NCBI RefSeq assembly: GCF_004114425.1
Contig: NZ_RDQF01000001.1
Span: 186,001-250,000, forward strand
DNA: 64,000 nt
From: Bradyrhizobium vignae
GTDB taxonomy: Bacteria > Pseudomonadota > Alphaproteobacteria > Rhizobiales > Xanthobacteraceae
Direction of reading: 5' to 3'
Shown here: positions 56,411 through 64,000 of the stretch, piece by piece
Position numbering within the stretch: position 1 is the first letter of the stretch
Layout: every line of letters begins with the position of its first letter
Translations under genes and position numbers: made by a program
The notes under the pieces: model-generated
Seen by the model: only the letters and a program-made list of their open reading frames with translations
What the model was told of the DNA's origin: nothing
Database searches by the model: none

Positions 56411-56519
56411 GCGCTTTGCGACCCTGCGATATCGCCTCCATTGATCCAGATCAAACCGGGAGCCAACGATAAGAGAAAGCTGATCACCTCGGCTTGATAC
56501 AACAACGAGGGAGATCGCC

Positions 56520-56795
56520 ATGACGCTGGTCGGCACCAAGCGAATGTTACTTTTTACAGCCGTCCTGAGCTGCGGAATTTTCGGCTCGACCAACTGGTCA
56601 AAAGACGCCGGCATCGCGTTCGGCGTTCCAAGCGCTGAAGCCAGGGTCGGCCGGCCGGCAACCCCCGTGAGCGTTGCCGGCGTAGCACGTCGAACCACGC
56701 GACGCGCGGTCGTTGGGGGAGCGGCGGTGGGTGCGGCGGCTGCCGGCGCGGCATGCGTCCGTGTCTATGTGAACGGCGCCTACGTCTGCCGCTGA
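56520..56795 (+). CDS. small secreted hypothetical protein (91 aa)
   Basis: Ribosome site GAGGGAG before the ATG. An export-type N-terminus (MLLFTAVLSCGIFGST), then EARVGRPATPVSVAGVARRT, a Gly/Ala-rich hydrophobic stretch (VVGGAAVGAAAAGAACV) and the end VYVNGAYVCR with paired cysteines. Similar proteins are known to me from Bradyrhizobium and Rhodopseudomonas with no function. It lies between two copies of an aldehyde dehydrogenase 3' end. Confidence 0.72.
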   Translation: MTLVGTKRMLLFTAVLSCGIFGSTNWSKDAGIAFGVPSAEARVGRPATPVSVAGVARRTTRRAVVGGAAVGAAAAGAACVRVYVNGAYVCR

Positions 56796-56846
56796 TGCGA
56801 TTCGCGCCGGCACACTCAAATCGCCGGCGCGCATCTCGATTGCCGG

Positions 56847-58340
56847 TTAGACCCCCGCCATCATCACGTATTTGATCTCGACATATTCATCCATGCCGTG
56901 ATGCGACCCTTCGCGCCCCAGGCCGCTTTCCTTGACGCCGCCGAAGGGGGCGACCTCGGTGGTGATGAGGCCGGTGTTGACGCCGACCATGCCTGACTCC
57001 AGCGCTTCGGCGACACGCCAGACGCGGCCGAGATCGCGGGAATAGAAGTACGAGGCGAGGCCGAACGGCGAGGCGTTGCACATCGCGATGACGTCGGCCT
57101 CGTCCTTGAAGCGGATCACGGGTGCGAGCGGGCCGAAGGTCTCTTCCTGCGACACCAGCGAGTCCGGCTTGACGTCGGCGAGCACCGTCGGCTCGAAGAA
57201 GGAGCGGCCGAGCTCGCTGCGCTTGCCGCCGGTGACGACCTTTGCGCCGCGCTCGACGGCATCGGCGATGTGACGCTCGACCTTGTCGACCGCCTTCATG
57301 TTGATCAGCGGCCCTTGCGTGACGCCGCTCTCGGTGCCGTCGCCGATCTTCATCGCCGCGACCTTCTTCGACAGTTTCTGCACGAACTCGTCATAGATCC
57401 CGTCCTGGGCGTAGATGCGGTTGGCGCAGACGCAGGTCTGGCCCATGTTGCGATATTTCGAGACGATCGCGCCTTCGACCGCGGCATCGATGTCGGCGTC
57501 GTCGAACACGATGAACGGCGCGTTGCCGCCGAGCTCGAGGCCGAGCCGCTTCACGCCGACCGAGGCCTGCTGATAGAGGATCTTGCCGACCGCGGTCGAG
57601 CCGGTGAAGCCGACAAAGCGCACCGCCGGATGCTCGCACAGCACCTTGCCGATCGGCGGCGCGTCACCGGTGATGATGTTGAGCACGCCCTTGGGGATGC
57701 CGGCCTTCTCGGCGAGCACGGCGAGCGCCAGCGCCGAGAGCGGCGTCTCGTTGGCGGGCTTGAGCACCACGGTGCAGCCGGCCGCCAGCGCCGGCGAGAC
57801 CTTTCGGGTGATCATGGAGTTCGGGAAATTCCACGGCGTGATCGCGCCGCAGACGCCGATCGGCTGCTTGATCGCGAGCAGGCGCGCATCGGGCCGCTGC
57901 GTCGGGATGGTCTCCCCATAGACGCGGCGAGCTTCCTCGGCGAAGAACTCGATATAGGCGGCGCCGATATCGACCTCACCCAGCGCCTCGGTGAGTGGCT
58001 TGCCCTGCTCGGAGGTGAGGATCAGCGCGAGATCCTCGCGGTTGGCGACGATCAGCTCGAACCATTTGCGCAAGATGTTGGAGCGCTGCTTGGCGGTGTG
58101 CTTGGCCCAGCCCGGAAAGGCGCGCTGGGCGGCTTCGACCGCCCTGGTGGTATCGTCAGCACCAAGCTGCGGAACCTTTGCGAGCTCGACTCCGGTGGCG
58201 GGATTGTTGACGGCAAAAACCGGCGTGCCGACCCAGGCACCGTCGATGTAGCAGGCCTCCTTCAACAACGAGGGGTCCTTCAACCGGTCGCGCAGGGAGG
58301 CGGTGGCTTGCGGGGCACGTGCAGCGGCAGTCGAGGTCAT
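56847..58340 (-). CDS. gabD: succinate-semialdehyde dehydrogenase (NAD(P)+)
   Basis: 497 residues from the ATG at 58340. Aldehyde dehydrogenase motifs: PWNFPNSMITRKVSPALAAG, FTGSTAVGKIL, the catalytic Glu in LELGGNAPFIVF and Cys in NMGQTCVCANR, and the end GGVKESGLGREGSHHGMDEY. This is the GabD branch, oxidising succinate semialdehyde to succinate. No GABA transaminase gene is near. The 3' end has a diverged duplicate at 56317-56410. Confidence 0.93.
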   Translation of the reverse strand: MTSTAAARAPQATASLRDRLKDPSLLKEACYIDGAWVGTPVFAVNNPATGVELAKVPQLGADDTTRAVEAAQRAFPGWAKHTAKQRSNILRKWFELIVANREDLALILTSEQGKPLTEALGEVDIGAAYIEFFAEEARRVYGETIPTQRPDARLLAIKQPIGVCGAITPWNFPNSMITRKVSPALAAGCTVVLKPANETPLSALALAVLAEKAGIPKGVLNIITGDAPPIGKVLCEHPAVRFVGFTGSTAVGKILYQQASVGVKRLGLELGGNAPFIVFDDADIDAAVEGAIVSKYRNMGQTCVCANRIYAQDGIYDEFVQKLSKKVAAMKIGDGTESGVTQGPLINMKAVDKVERHIADAVERGAKVVTGGKRSELGRSFFEPTVLADVKPDSLVSQEETFGPLAPVIRFKDEADVIAMCNASPFGLASYFYSRDLGRVWRVAEALESGMVGVNTGLITTEVAPFGGVKESGLGREGSHHGMDEYVEIKYVMMAGV

Positions 58341-58454
58341 GGCGTTACTCCCTGAGACGATCGGATCGGCCCGGAATATAGGGACAGGTGGCGCGCAATG
58401 CACCGCCCGGCAACGCACATCTGCCGGGAATTATACTGAGAGCCGTGGGTCCCT

Positions 58455-58497
58455 TACCTCTCCCCTGTTCAGACCGGGGAGAGGTGTGGCGTCGCGA
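58455..58497. repeat. short hairpin repeat
   Basis: CCTCTCCCCTGTTCAGACCGGGGAGAGGTG folds into a hairpin (only its arms CCTCTCCCC and GGGGAGAGG matter). Similar hairpin at 62007-62029. Confidence 0.6.
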
Positions 58498-58509
58498 TCG
58501 AGCAAGCAG

Positions 58510-58830
58510 TCAGGCCGCGCCGCTGATATAGGTCTCGCGGCGACCGATCATGCGCTCGGCCGCGGCCTTGGCGTCCGCCTTCGTGGAGGTCGCGCATGTC
58601 CGGTATTCGAGATCAGGCACATGAGAGGTATCCCGACGGCCGAACCAGGATTTTGAGCCGACCGGCAGCAGCGCCAGCGCCTGCGCCAGATTGTCGACGG
58701 CGCCGAAGGAATAGAGTGCGCCGGTGCCGGCGATGCGGACCTCGTAAATGCCGGGCGAAATCGGCGCCTCCAGGTTCTCGCCGCGCCCCGGACGGGGATA
58801 GCGCTTCCATTCGCTCCAGGTCGAAATCAT
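58510..58830 (-). CDS. small hypothetical protein (106 aa), GIY-YIG-like N-terminus
   Basis: From the ATG at 58830. PGIYEVRIAGTGALYSFGAVDNL recalls the first strands of GIY-YIG domains (GIYEV ... LYSFG for YIG), but YIG is not kept and the catalytic Arg is not seen, so it is not expected to be an active nuclease. A Lys/Ala-rich C-terminus follows (TSTKADAKAAAERMIGRRE). Conserved-looking; function unknown. Confidence 0.7.
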   Translation of the reverse strand: MISTWSEWKRYPRPGRGENLEAPISPGIYEVRIAGTGALYSFGAVDNLAQALALLPVGSKSWFGRRDTSHVPDLEYRTCATSTKADAKAAAERMIGRRETYISGAA

Positions 58831-59322
58831 CTGAGGTCCCCCTCGCCGCCCATCCGCGGCCGGCAACATTTTGCATCAAGTCTTAATCGGCCCATGGATC
58901 GGACCGGGTGCTGAACGCGGCAGCTCGCGAAATGTTTCAGGTGTCCGAAAACTCACGAAACATACGCCTGCAGCCCGTCTCAGGTGAGAGCGAATTCCGG
59001 CAATCCACCACAGATTGTGAGGGCGCATCACCGTTCAGCCCCGTTGTCGTCCTGCGTGGGACCAAGACCGTCAAGTCACGACATCGCGACCGGCGCAGGA
59101 CCATAGATGCGCTGGCCGCGCCGGGCATGCAGGAGGACAATCGATCACTTCCAACAATAATCAAACCCGAGGAAACCCCACGCAAAGCCAAGCACAGTCC
59201 CGGCCATCCACGTCTTAGCGGCGCGAGACGTGGAACGTGGATGCCCGGGACAAGCCGGGCATGACTACCAAGCATGAAGCGCGAGCATCGATCCACCGCA
59301 ATGACGGGGAACGAGCCGCGCC
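58831..59322. other. 492-bp intergenic region
   Basis: No credible gene. A half palindromic unit lies at 59195-59265 (GTGGATGCCCGGGACAAGCC, ending GGGCATGAC). The rest has normal base content without clear signals. Confidence 0.55.
59195..59265. repeat. palindromic repeat, ATGAC-ended
   Basis: Stem ATGCCCGGG and its near-complement CCGGGCAT around ACAAG, ending ATGAC; preceded by a hairpin ACGTCTTAGCGG...GAGACGTGG. Related to the unit ends at 24696-24719 and 36469-36494. Confidence 0.65.
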
Positions 59323-60324
59323 TTAAGCCGTCAACCCGCGCTGCTGCGCGAGCTCCTTCAGCGATACAAGCGGACGCGCACCGATGTGCTGGATCACTTC
59401 GGCGGCGGCAAGCGCGCCGAGCTCGCCGCACTGCTTGTAGCCGAAATTGCGCGCCAGGCCGTACAGGAAGCCTGCAGCGAAAAGATCGCCAGCGCCGGTG
59501 GTGTCGACCACCTTGTCGACCGGGGAGGCGGGCGCCGCGATGGCGTCTTCCGACGACACCACCATGCAACCTTTCTCGCTGCGGGTGACGACGCCGAGAT
59601 TGACGTCGTTGCGCAGCTGCTTCAGCGCGGTGTCGAAATCCGAAGTCATGTAGAGCGAATGCAGCTCGGACTCGTTGGCGAAGACGATGTCGACCGTGCC
59701 GTTGCGCATCAACGAGAGAAATTCGTCGCGATAGCGGTCGACGCAGAACGAATCCGACAGCGTCAGCGCCACCTTGCGCTTGGCATCATGTGCGATCTTG
59801 GCCGCCTTGACGAACGCATCCTTGGCGTTCTTGGGGTCCCAGAGATAGCCTTCGAGATAGACGATGGCGGCGCCGGCGATCTCGGCCGGGTCGATGTCGG
59901 CGGGCGACAGGTCCTGCGCCGCGCCGAGATAGGTGTTCATGGTACGCTCGCCGTCGCCGGTGACCAGGATGTAGGAGCAACCGGTGGCGGGACCGTCCTT
60001 GGCGGCGGGCGTGTTGAAGGCGACGCCGGCGGCACGGATGTCGTGCACATAGAGATTGCCGATCTGATCGTCCTTGACCTTGCCGACATAGGCGGCGCGT
60101 GCCCCCAGACTGGCGATGCCGACGATGGTGTTGGCGGCAGATCCGCCCGAGACTTCCGTGGCCGGGCCCATGTCCTTGTAAATGGCCGCCGCGCGCGCCT
60201 CGTCGATCAGCGACATGCTGCCCTTGGTCATGCCATGCTTGGCCAGAAAGGCCTCGTCGGTCCTGACCAGCACGTCAAAGAGCGCGTTGCCGATGCCGAG
60301 AACGTCATATTTCACGTCAGCCAT
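59323..60324 (-). CDS. PfkB-family sugar/nucleoside kinase (adenosine kinase-like)
   Basis: 333 residues. Opens YDVLGIGNALFDVLV, has EVSGGSAANTIVGIASLG, NESELHSLY, and the PfkB signature VDTTGAGDLFAAGFLYGLA with the catalytic Asp. The closest known group is bacterial adenosine kinase; ribokinase activity cannot be excluded. Alone, convergent with nothing close, and divergent from murJ. Confidence 0.92.
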   Translation of the reverse strand: MADVKYDVLGIGNALFDVLVRTDEAFLAKHGMTKGSMSLIDEARAAAIYKDMGPATEVSGGSAANTIVGIASLGARAAYVGKVKDDQIGNLYVHDIRAAGVAFNTPAAKDGPATGCSYILVTGDGERTMNTYLGAAQDLSPADIDPAEIAGAAIVYLEGYLWDPKNAKDAFVKAAKIAHDAKRKVALTLSDSFCVDRYRDEFLSLMRNGTVDIVFANESELHSLYMTSDFDTALKQLRNDVNLGVVTRSEKGCMVVSSEDAIAAPASPVDKVVDTTGAGDLFAAGFLYGLARNFGYKQCGELGALAAAEVIQHIGARPLVSLKELAQQRGLTA

Positions 60325-60449
60325 TCACCTTGATCCTGTTTGGCGGATTGCGATCCCTGCGGAAATCCGCTTCCTGTCGGCCTGAAATCTGAGCTCGCGG
60401 CCTATCACGACCGGGCCTTGGCGGGCAAGCAACGGTAATCTCGACGGCA

Positions 60450-61985
60450 ATGATCCGCTCCTTCCTCACCGTGTCGACGGGAACATTGGCCTCGCGGCTG
60501 CTGGGTTTCGCCCGCGATTCCCTGATCGCGGCACTGCTCGGCACCGGCGCCGTGGCGGACGCCTTTCTGGCGGCATTTCAGCTCGTCAACGTGGTACGCC
60601 GGCTGCTCAGCGAGGGCGCGCTGAACGCGGCGCTGATCCCGGCCTGGCTGCGCGCCCGCGATCGCGACGGGGCCGCGGCCGCAGCGGCATTCGCCGGACG
60701 CGTGCTCGGCACGGTTAGCGCCGCTCTGATCGCGATCTCGATCGTCATTGCGCTTCTGATGCCGGTGATCATCGCGGTCATCGCGCCGGGATTCCTTGGC
60801 AGCGGCACGCTCGATCGCGCGGTGGAGAACGCGCGGCTGATGCTGCCTTATCTCGCCTTCGCCGGTCCCGTCACTGTGCTGATGGGGCTGCTCAATGCGC
60901 AGGGCCGCTTCGCGCTGACGGCGTTCTCACCGCTGCTGTTCAACATCGCGCTGATCGCCGCGATCGCGGTGCTGCTCGTCTGGCATGCTGACGCGGATTT
61001 CGCTGCGCGGATTCTGGCGGCCACCGTCGGCATCGCCGGCCTGCTGCAGCTCCTGATGCTGCTGTCGCAGCGAAGCGCGCGTCTTGCGACGCCGCTGCGC
61101 GCCAGTTTCGACAAGGAGATGCGCGGCTTCTTCGCCAAGGCGATCCCCGGCATGATCGCAAGCTCGGGCCCGCAATGGCTGACGGTCGCGGGCGCGATCA
61201 TCGCCTCGGCGACGCCGTCCGCGGTGTCCTGGCTCTATTTCGCCAACCGCTTGATCGAGCTGCCGCTCGGCATCGTCGGCGTCGCCATGGGCACGGTGCT
61301 GGTGCCGGAGCTGACGCGCTCCGTGAGTAGCGGCGATCGCGACGCGGTGGCGCATGCCGAATCACGCGCGCTGGAGCTTGCGACCGGGCTGGCGCTGCCG
61401 GCGACGCTCGGCCTGATCGTGCTGGCAGAGCCGATCGTGAGGCTGTTGTTCGAGCATGGCGCCTTCGGCGCGGAGGACAGCACCGCCACCGCGCATGCGT
61501 TGATGTGGCTGGCGCTGGGCCTGCCGGCGCATGTGCTGATCAAGGCGCTATCGCCAGCGTTCTATGCCCGCAGCGACACGATGACGCCGCTGCTCGCAAC
61601 CGCGATAGGTTTCGTGATCGCTGTGGTGCTCGCGCTGCTGCTCGGCCATGTCTTCGGCGCCAGCGGGATTGCGATGAGCATCGCGGCCGGCGCCTGGAGC
61701 AGCGCACTTTCGCTGCTCCGGAAGGGCACGAGCGAGTTCGGCTTCTCGGTCGATGCGGCCGCCCGCACGCGATTGCCACGGATCGTGCTGGCCGCGATCG
61801 CCATGGGGGCCCTGCTCCGGCTGACCACGGGTCTGGTGCCTGTCGAGACCCATGGCGTCATCAAATTCGTCGCGCTGGGCGTGCAGATCGCCGCCGGAAT
61901 CGCCGTCTACGGCCTGCTGCTGCAAATCCTCGGCGCAGCCTCCTGGCGCGAAGCGGTTAACGCCTTGAAACGACCGGGTCGTTAG
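60450..61985 (+). CDS. murJ: lipid II flippase MurJ
   Basis: 511 residues with about fourteen membrane helices of the MOP fold. Opens [20 protein letters not shown], and ends with the extra two helices usual for MurJ. It moves lipid II across the inner membrane for peptidoglycan assembly. trpS follows after 110 bp, including a hairpin. Confidence 0.95.
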   Translation: MIRSFLTVSTGTLASRLLGFARDSLIAALLGTGAVADAFLAAFQLVNVVRRLLSEGALNAALIPAWLRARDRDGAAAAAAFAGRVLGTVSAALIAISIVIALLMPVIIAVIAPGFLGSGTLDRAVENARLMLPYLAFAGPVTVLMGLLNAQGRFALTAFSPLLFNIALIAAIAVLLVWHADADFAARILAATVGIAGLLQLLMLLSQRSARLATPLRASFDKEMRGFFAKAIPGMIASSGPQWLTVAGAIIASATPSAVSWLYFANRLIELPLGIVGVAMGTVLVPELTRSVSSGDRDAVAHAESRALELATGLALPATLGLIVLAEPIVRLLFEHGAFGAEDSTATAHALMWLALGLPAHVLIKALSPAFYARSDTMTPLLATAIGFVIAVVLALLLGHVFGASGIAMSIAAGAWSSALSLLRKGTSEFGFSVDAAARTRLPRIVLAAIAMGALLRLTTGLVPVETHGVIKFVALGVQIAAGIAVYGLLLQILGAASWREAVNALKRPGR

Positions 61986-62006
61986 AGCGCTCGGCGCCGG
62001 CCTCTT

Positions 62007-62029
62007 CACCTCTCCCGATGGGAGAGGTG
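62007..62029 (+). terminator. hairpin after murJ
   Basis: CACCTCTCCC-GAT-GGGAGAGGTG, 10-bp perfect stem, without a T run. A repeat hairpin that could also act as a 3' end. Confidence 0.4.
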
Positions 62030-62095
62030 GAATTGCCCTTGACGGGGGAGCGCCGCTGTTGGAAACGACGGCCGTGTCTTCCAGGAAAGCTGACC

Positions 62096-63148
62096 ATGCC
62101 ATTCGTTGAACGGGTCTTTTCGGGCGTCCAGCCGACGGGCAATCTGCATCTCGGCAATTATCTCGGCGCGATCGTCAACTTCGTGAAGATGCAGGAAACC
62201 CACAACTGCATCTATTGCGTCGTCGACATGCACGCGATCACGCAAGGCGTCGAGGTCTGGGGCGGACCGGCCGAGCTCACGCGCAACACCCGCGAGGTCA
62301 CAGCGGCGTTCATCGCGGCCGGCATCGATCCCAAGAAGCACATCGTGTTCAACCAGAGCCAGGTCTCGGGCCATGCCGAGCTCGCCTGGATCTTCAACTG
62401 CGTCGCGCGCATGGGCTGGCTCGGCCGCATGACCCAGTTCAAGGAGAAGGCCGGCAAGGATCGCGAGAATGCCTCCGTCGGGCTGTTCGATTATCCCGTG
62501 CTGATGGCGGCCGACATCCTGCTGTATCGCGCGACCCACGTTCCGGTCGGCGAGGACCAGAAGCAGCATCTCGAGCTCTCGCGCGATATCGCGCAGAAGT
62601 TCAACAACGATTTCGGCGATTCCATTCGCGCGCAGGGACACAGTGACGGCCTGTTCTTCCCGCTGCCGGAACCGTTGATCACGGGCCCGGCGACGCGCGT
62701 GATGAGCCTGCGCGACGGCACCAAGAAGATGTCCAAGTCGGATGCCTCGGACAATTCGCGCATCAACTTGACTGACGATGCCGACACCATCGCGCAGAAG
62801 ATCCGCAAGGCGAAGACCGATCCGGAGCCGCTGCCGACGGAGGAAAAGGGCCTGGAAGCGCGCCCCGAAGCCGACAATCTCGTCGGCATCTTCGCCGCGC
62901 TCTCCGGCCGTTCCAAGGCCGACGTGCTCAGGGATTTCGGCGGCGGCCAGTTCTCCAGCTTCAAGAACGCGCTGGCGGAGCTGTGCGTCACCAAGCTCGC
63001 GCCGATCGCCGGCGAGATGAAGCGCCTCGTCGCCGACCCCGGCCATATCGACGCGATTCTGAACGAGGGGTCCGACCGTGCGCGCGCGATCGCCGACGAG
63101 ACGATGAAGCTCTCCAAGGACATCGTCGGCTTCATCCGCCGGCGCTAG
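62096..63148 (+). CDS. trpS: tryptophanyl-tRNA synthetase
   Basis: 350 residues from the ATG at 62096 ([20 protein letters not shown]). Class I motifs: HLGNYLGAI for HIGH and [12 protein letters not shown] for KMSKS. Size and sequence are of the bacterial type. Upstream in-frame codons are part of the spacer. Confidence 0.97.
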   Translation: MPFVERVFSGVQPTGNLHLGNYLGAIVNFVKMQETHNCIYCVVDMHAITQGVEVWGGPAELTRNTREVTAAFIAAGIDPKKHIVFNQSQVSGHAELAWIFNCVARMGWLGRMTQFKEKAGKDRENASVGLFDYPVLMAADILLYRATHVPVGEDQKQHLELSRDIAQKFNNDFGDSIRAQGHSDGLFFPLPEPLITGPATRVMSLRDGTKKMSKSDASDNSRINLTDDADTIAQKIRKAKTDPEPLPTEEKGLEARPEADNLVGIFAALSGRSKADVLRDFGGGQFSSFKNALAELCVTKLAPIAGEMKRLVADPGHIDAILNEGSDRARAIADETMKLSKDIVGFIRRR

Positions 63149-63230
63149 GCGCCGAGGTGCCGGCCGCGTCTCCTCTCCCCAAGCGGGAGGGAGTGTGGCA
63201 GCATGCGGCGATGCGCACGCCGGGACATGC

Positions 63231-63725
63231 ATGACCAGCAAGCGACTTTGCTACGAGCCGGGTCACAAGCCCAAATGCCTCGTCGTCGTCGACGACAGCG
63301 CCGAATGGGATCGCGCGGTCTATTACGCCAGCCGCTGGGCGATCCGCGCCGGCGGCGGAGTGGTGATGCTGCGCATCATCGAGCCCGAACCGCAGAGCCA
63401 GGAATGGCTGGGGGTCGCCGATATCATGCGCGCCGAGGCGCAGGAGGCAGCGGAGGCCGCGCTCGACCGTGCCGCCGGGAGAGCCAACGGCATCGCCGCG
63501 ATCACGCCGGAACGGGTGATTCGGGAAGGCGCCGCGATGGAACAACTGCTCGCGGTGATCGATGAGGATCCTGACATCGCCGTGCTGGTGCTGGCCGCCA
63601 ATCCCGGCGCCGAGGGTCCCGGACCTCTGGTCACGCTGCTCGCGCATGAGCTGGGCACGTTTCCCGTGCCGGTGACGATCATCTCGGGCGCGCTAAGCGA
63701 CCAAAGCGTGGATTCGCTGTCGTAG
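63231..63725 (+). CDS. universal stress protein family
   Basis: 164 residues from the ATG at 63231. Opens with KCLVVVDDSAEWDRAVYYAS, and the later VLVLAANPGAEGPGPLVTLL is close to the UspA ATP-binding GxxG pattern. A small alpha/beta protein used in stress survival. Lies between trpS and a NifU-like gene, an order seen in related genera. Confidence 0.87.
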   Translation: MTSKRLCYEPGHKPKCLVVVDDSAEWDRAVYYASRWAIRAGGGVVMLRIIEPEPQSQEWLGVADIMRAEAQEAAEAALDRAAGRANGIAAITPERVIREGAAMEQLLAVIDEDPDIAVLVLAANPGAEGPGPLVTLLAHELGTFPVPVTIISGALSDQSVDSLS

Positions 63726-63906
63726 CCGGTGTGCGCCTTTCGCCTCTCCCCGCAAGCGGGTGCCAGCGGCGAGAAGGGAAGGAGAACCTAACCTACTGAT
63801 CTAATAAGGAAATGCACTCCAACCCCCTTGATCGTGCGTTCGCCGTCGCCATCTGCTAGGGATGGAGCACGCGCCGGCCTTGAACCGGCGACGTCTGGAG
63901 AAAACC

Positions 63907-64000
63907 ATGTTCATTCAAACCGAAGCCACCCCCAATCCCGCCACGCTGAAATTCATTCCCGGCCGCGTCGTGGTCGAGGGCACCCCGGTGGAGTTTTCGA
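63907..64000 (+). CDS. NifU-like (Nfu) Fe-S scaffold protein, 3' end outside window
   Basis: Only 31 codons are visible: MFIQTEATPNPATLKFIPGR then VVVEGTPVEFS. This is the standard Nfu N-terminal domain opening. The CTGGAG upstream is a fair ribosome site. The C-terminal CxxC part is beyond the window. Confidence 0.88.
   Translation, partial: MFIQTEATPNPATLKFIPGRVVVEGTPVEFS

Noticed and set aside
56192..56698. 168-codon minus-strand frame downstream of the AraC gene
   Set aside because: It joins shadow sequence of two other genes through the aldehyde dehydrogenase fragment; only the fragment is meaningful.

Overview
The window is high-GC, densely coded DNA from an alphaproteobacterium, most likely a Bradyrhizobium or close Nitrobacteraceae relative. 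Reasons: the order rpsT - dnaA - dnaN - recF - gyrB, a Bug-type solute receptor, a DUF3551 protein, a secreted NPYG-repeat protein, and many palindromic intergenic repeats of the kind that litter Bradyrhizobium chromosomes. The genus is inferred from recognised proteins and style, not from a database search.

Layout. 1-3230: two cyclic-di-GMP proteins, a GGDEF-EAL protein cut by the window edge and a PAS-GGDEF protein. 3458-6378: a tight three-gene cassette (RNase J-like metallo-beta-lactamase, PD-(D/E)XK-like protein, PP2A-like phosphatase) ending at a tRNA-Arg(CCG). 6554-8205: a decayed island remnant bounded by the tRNA 3' end and a 13-bp copy of it. 8232-24394: mixed chromosomal genes, including dinB, a histidine kinase, a Tag-like glycosylase, an accessory undecaprenyl diphosphate synthase operon with a repeated palindromic operator, an HtrA-like protease, an ArsR-SRPBCC-DUF899 operon, a Bug receptor, an acyl-CoA ligase and an HD-GYP protein. 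24808-32549: a molybdenum hydroxylase pair, two alpha/beta hydrolases, a Wza-like export lipoprotein and msrA. 33447-44651: the replication block rpsT, dnaA, dnaN, recF, gyrB, followed by a MurA homologue with Asp in place of the catalytic Cys. 44812-64000: MATE and FUSC transporters, PrpD-family protein, serine hydrolase, pirin, purC, an NAD(P)-binding operon with a divergent AraC regulator, succinate-semialdehyde dehydrogenase, a PfkB kinase, murJ, trpS, a UspA protein and the first codons of a NifU-like protein.

The replication block is interrupted by repeats. A GTCAT...ATGAC palindromic unit sits empty between dnaA and dnaN. A second unit of the same form between dnaN and recF encloses a one-domain GIY-YIG nuclease gene. 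This is the best candidate here for an undescribed system: a palindromic element whose full version carries its own nuclease. Other repeats have altered genes directly: one truncates an AraC regulator, one supplies the C-terminus of an NTF2-like protein, and a 3' fragment of an aldehyde dehydrogenase gene lies across a small gene from the intact copy.

The other leads are the three-gene nuclease/phosphatase cassette, the two-site operator system around the second uppS, the Asp-type MurA, and the 1.26-kb dnaA leader. No CRISPR array, intact prophage, rRNA operon or intact insertion sequence was seen.
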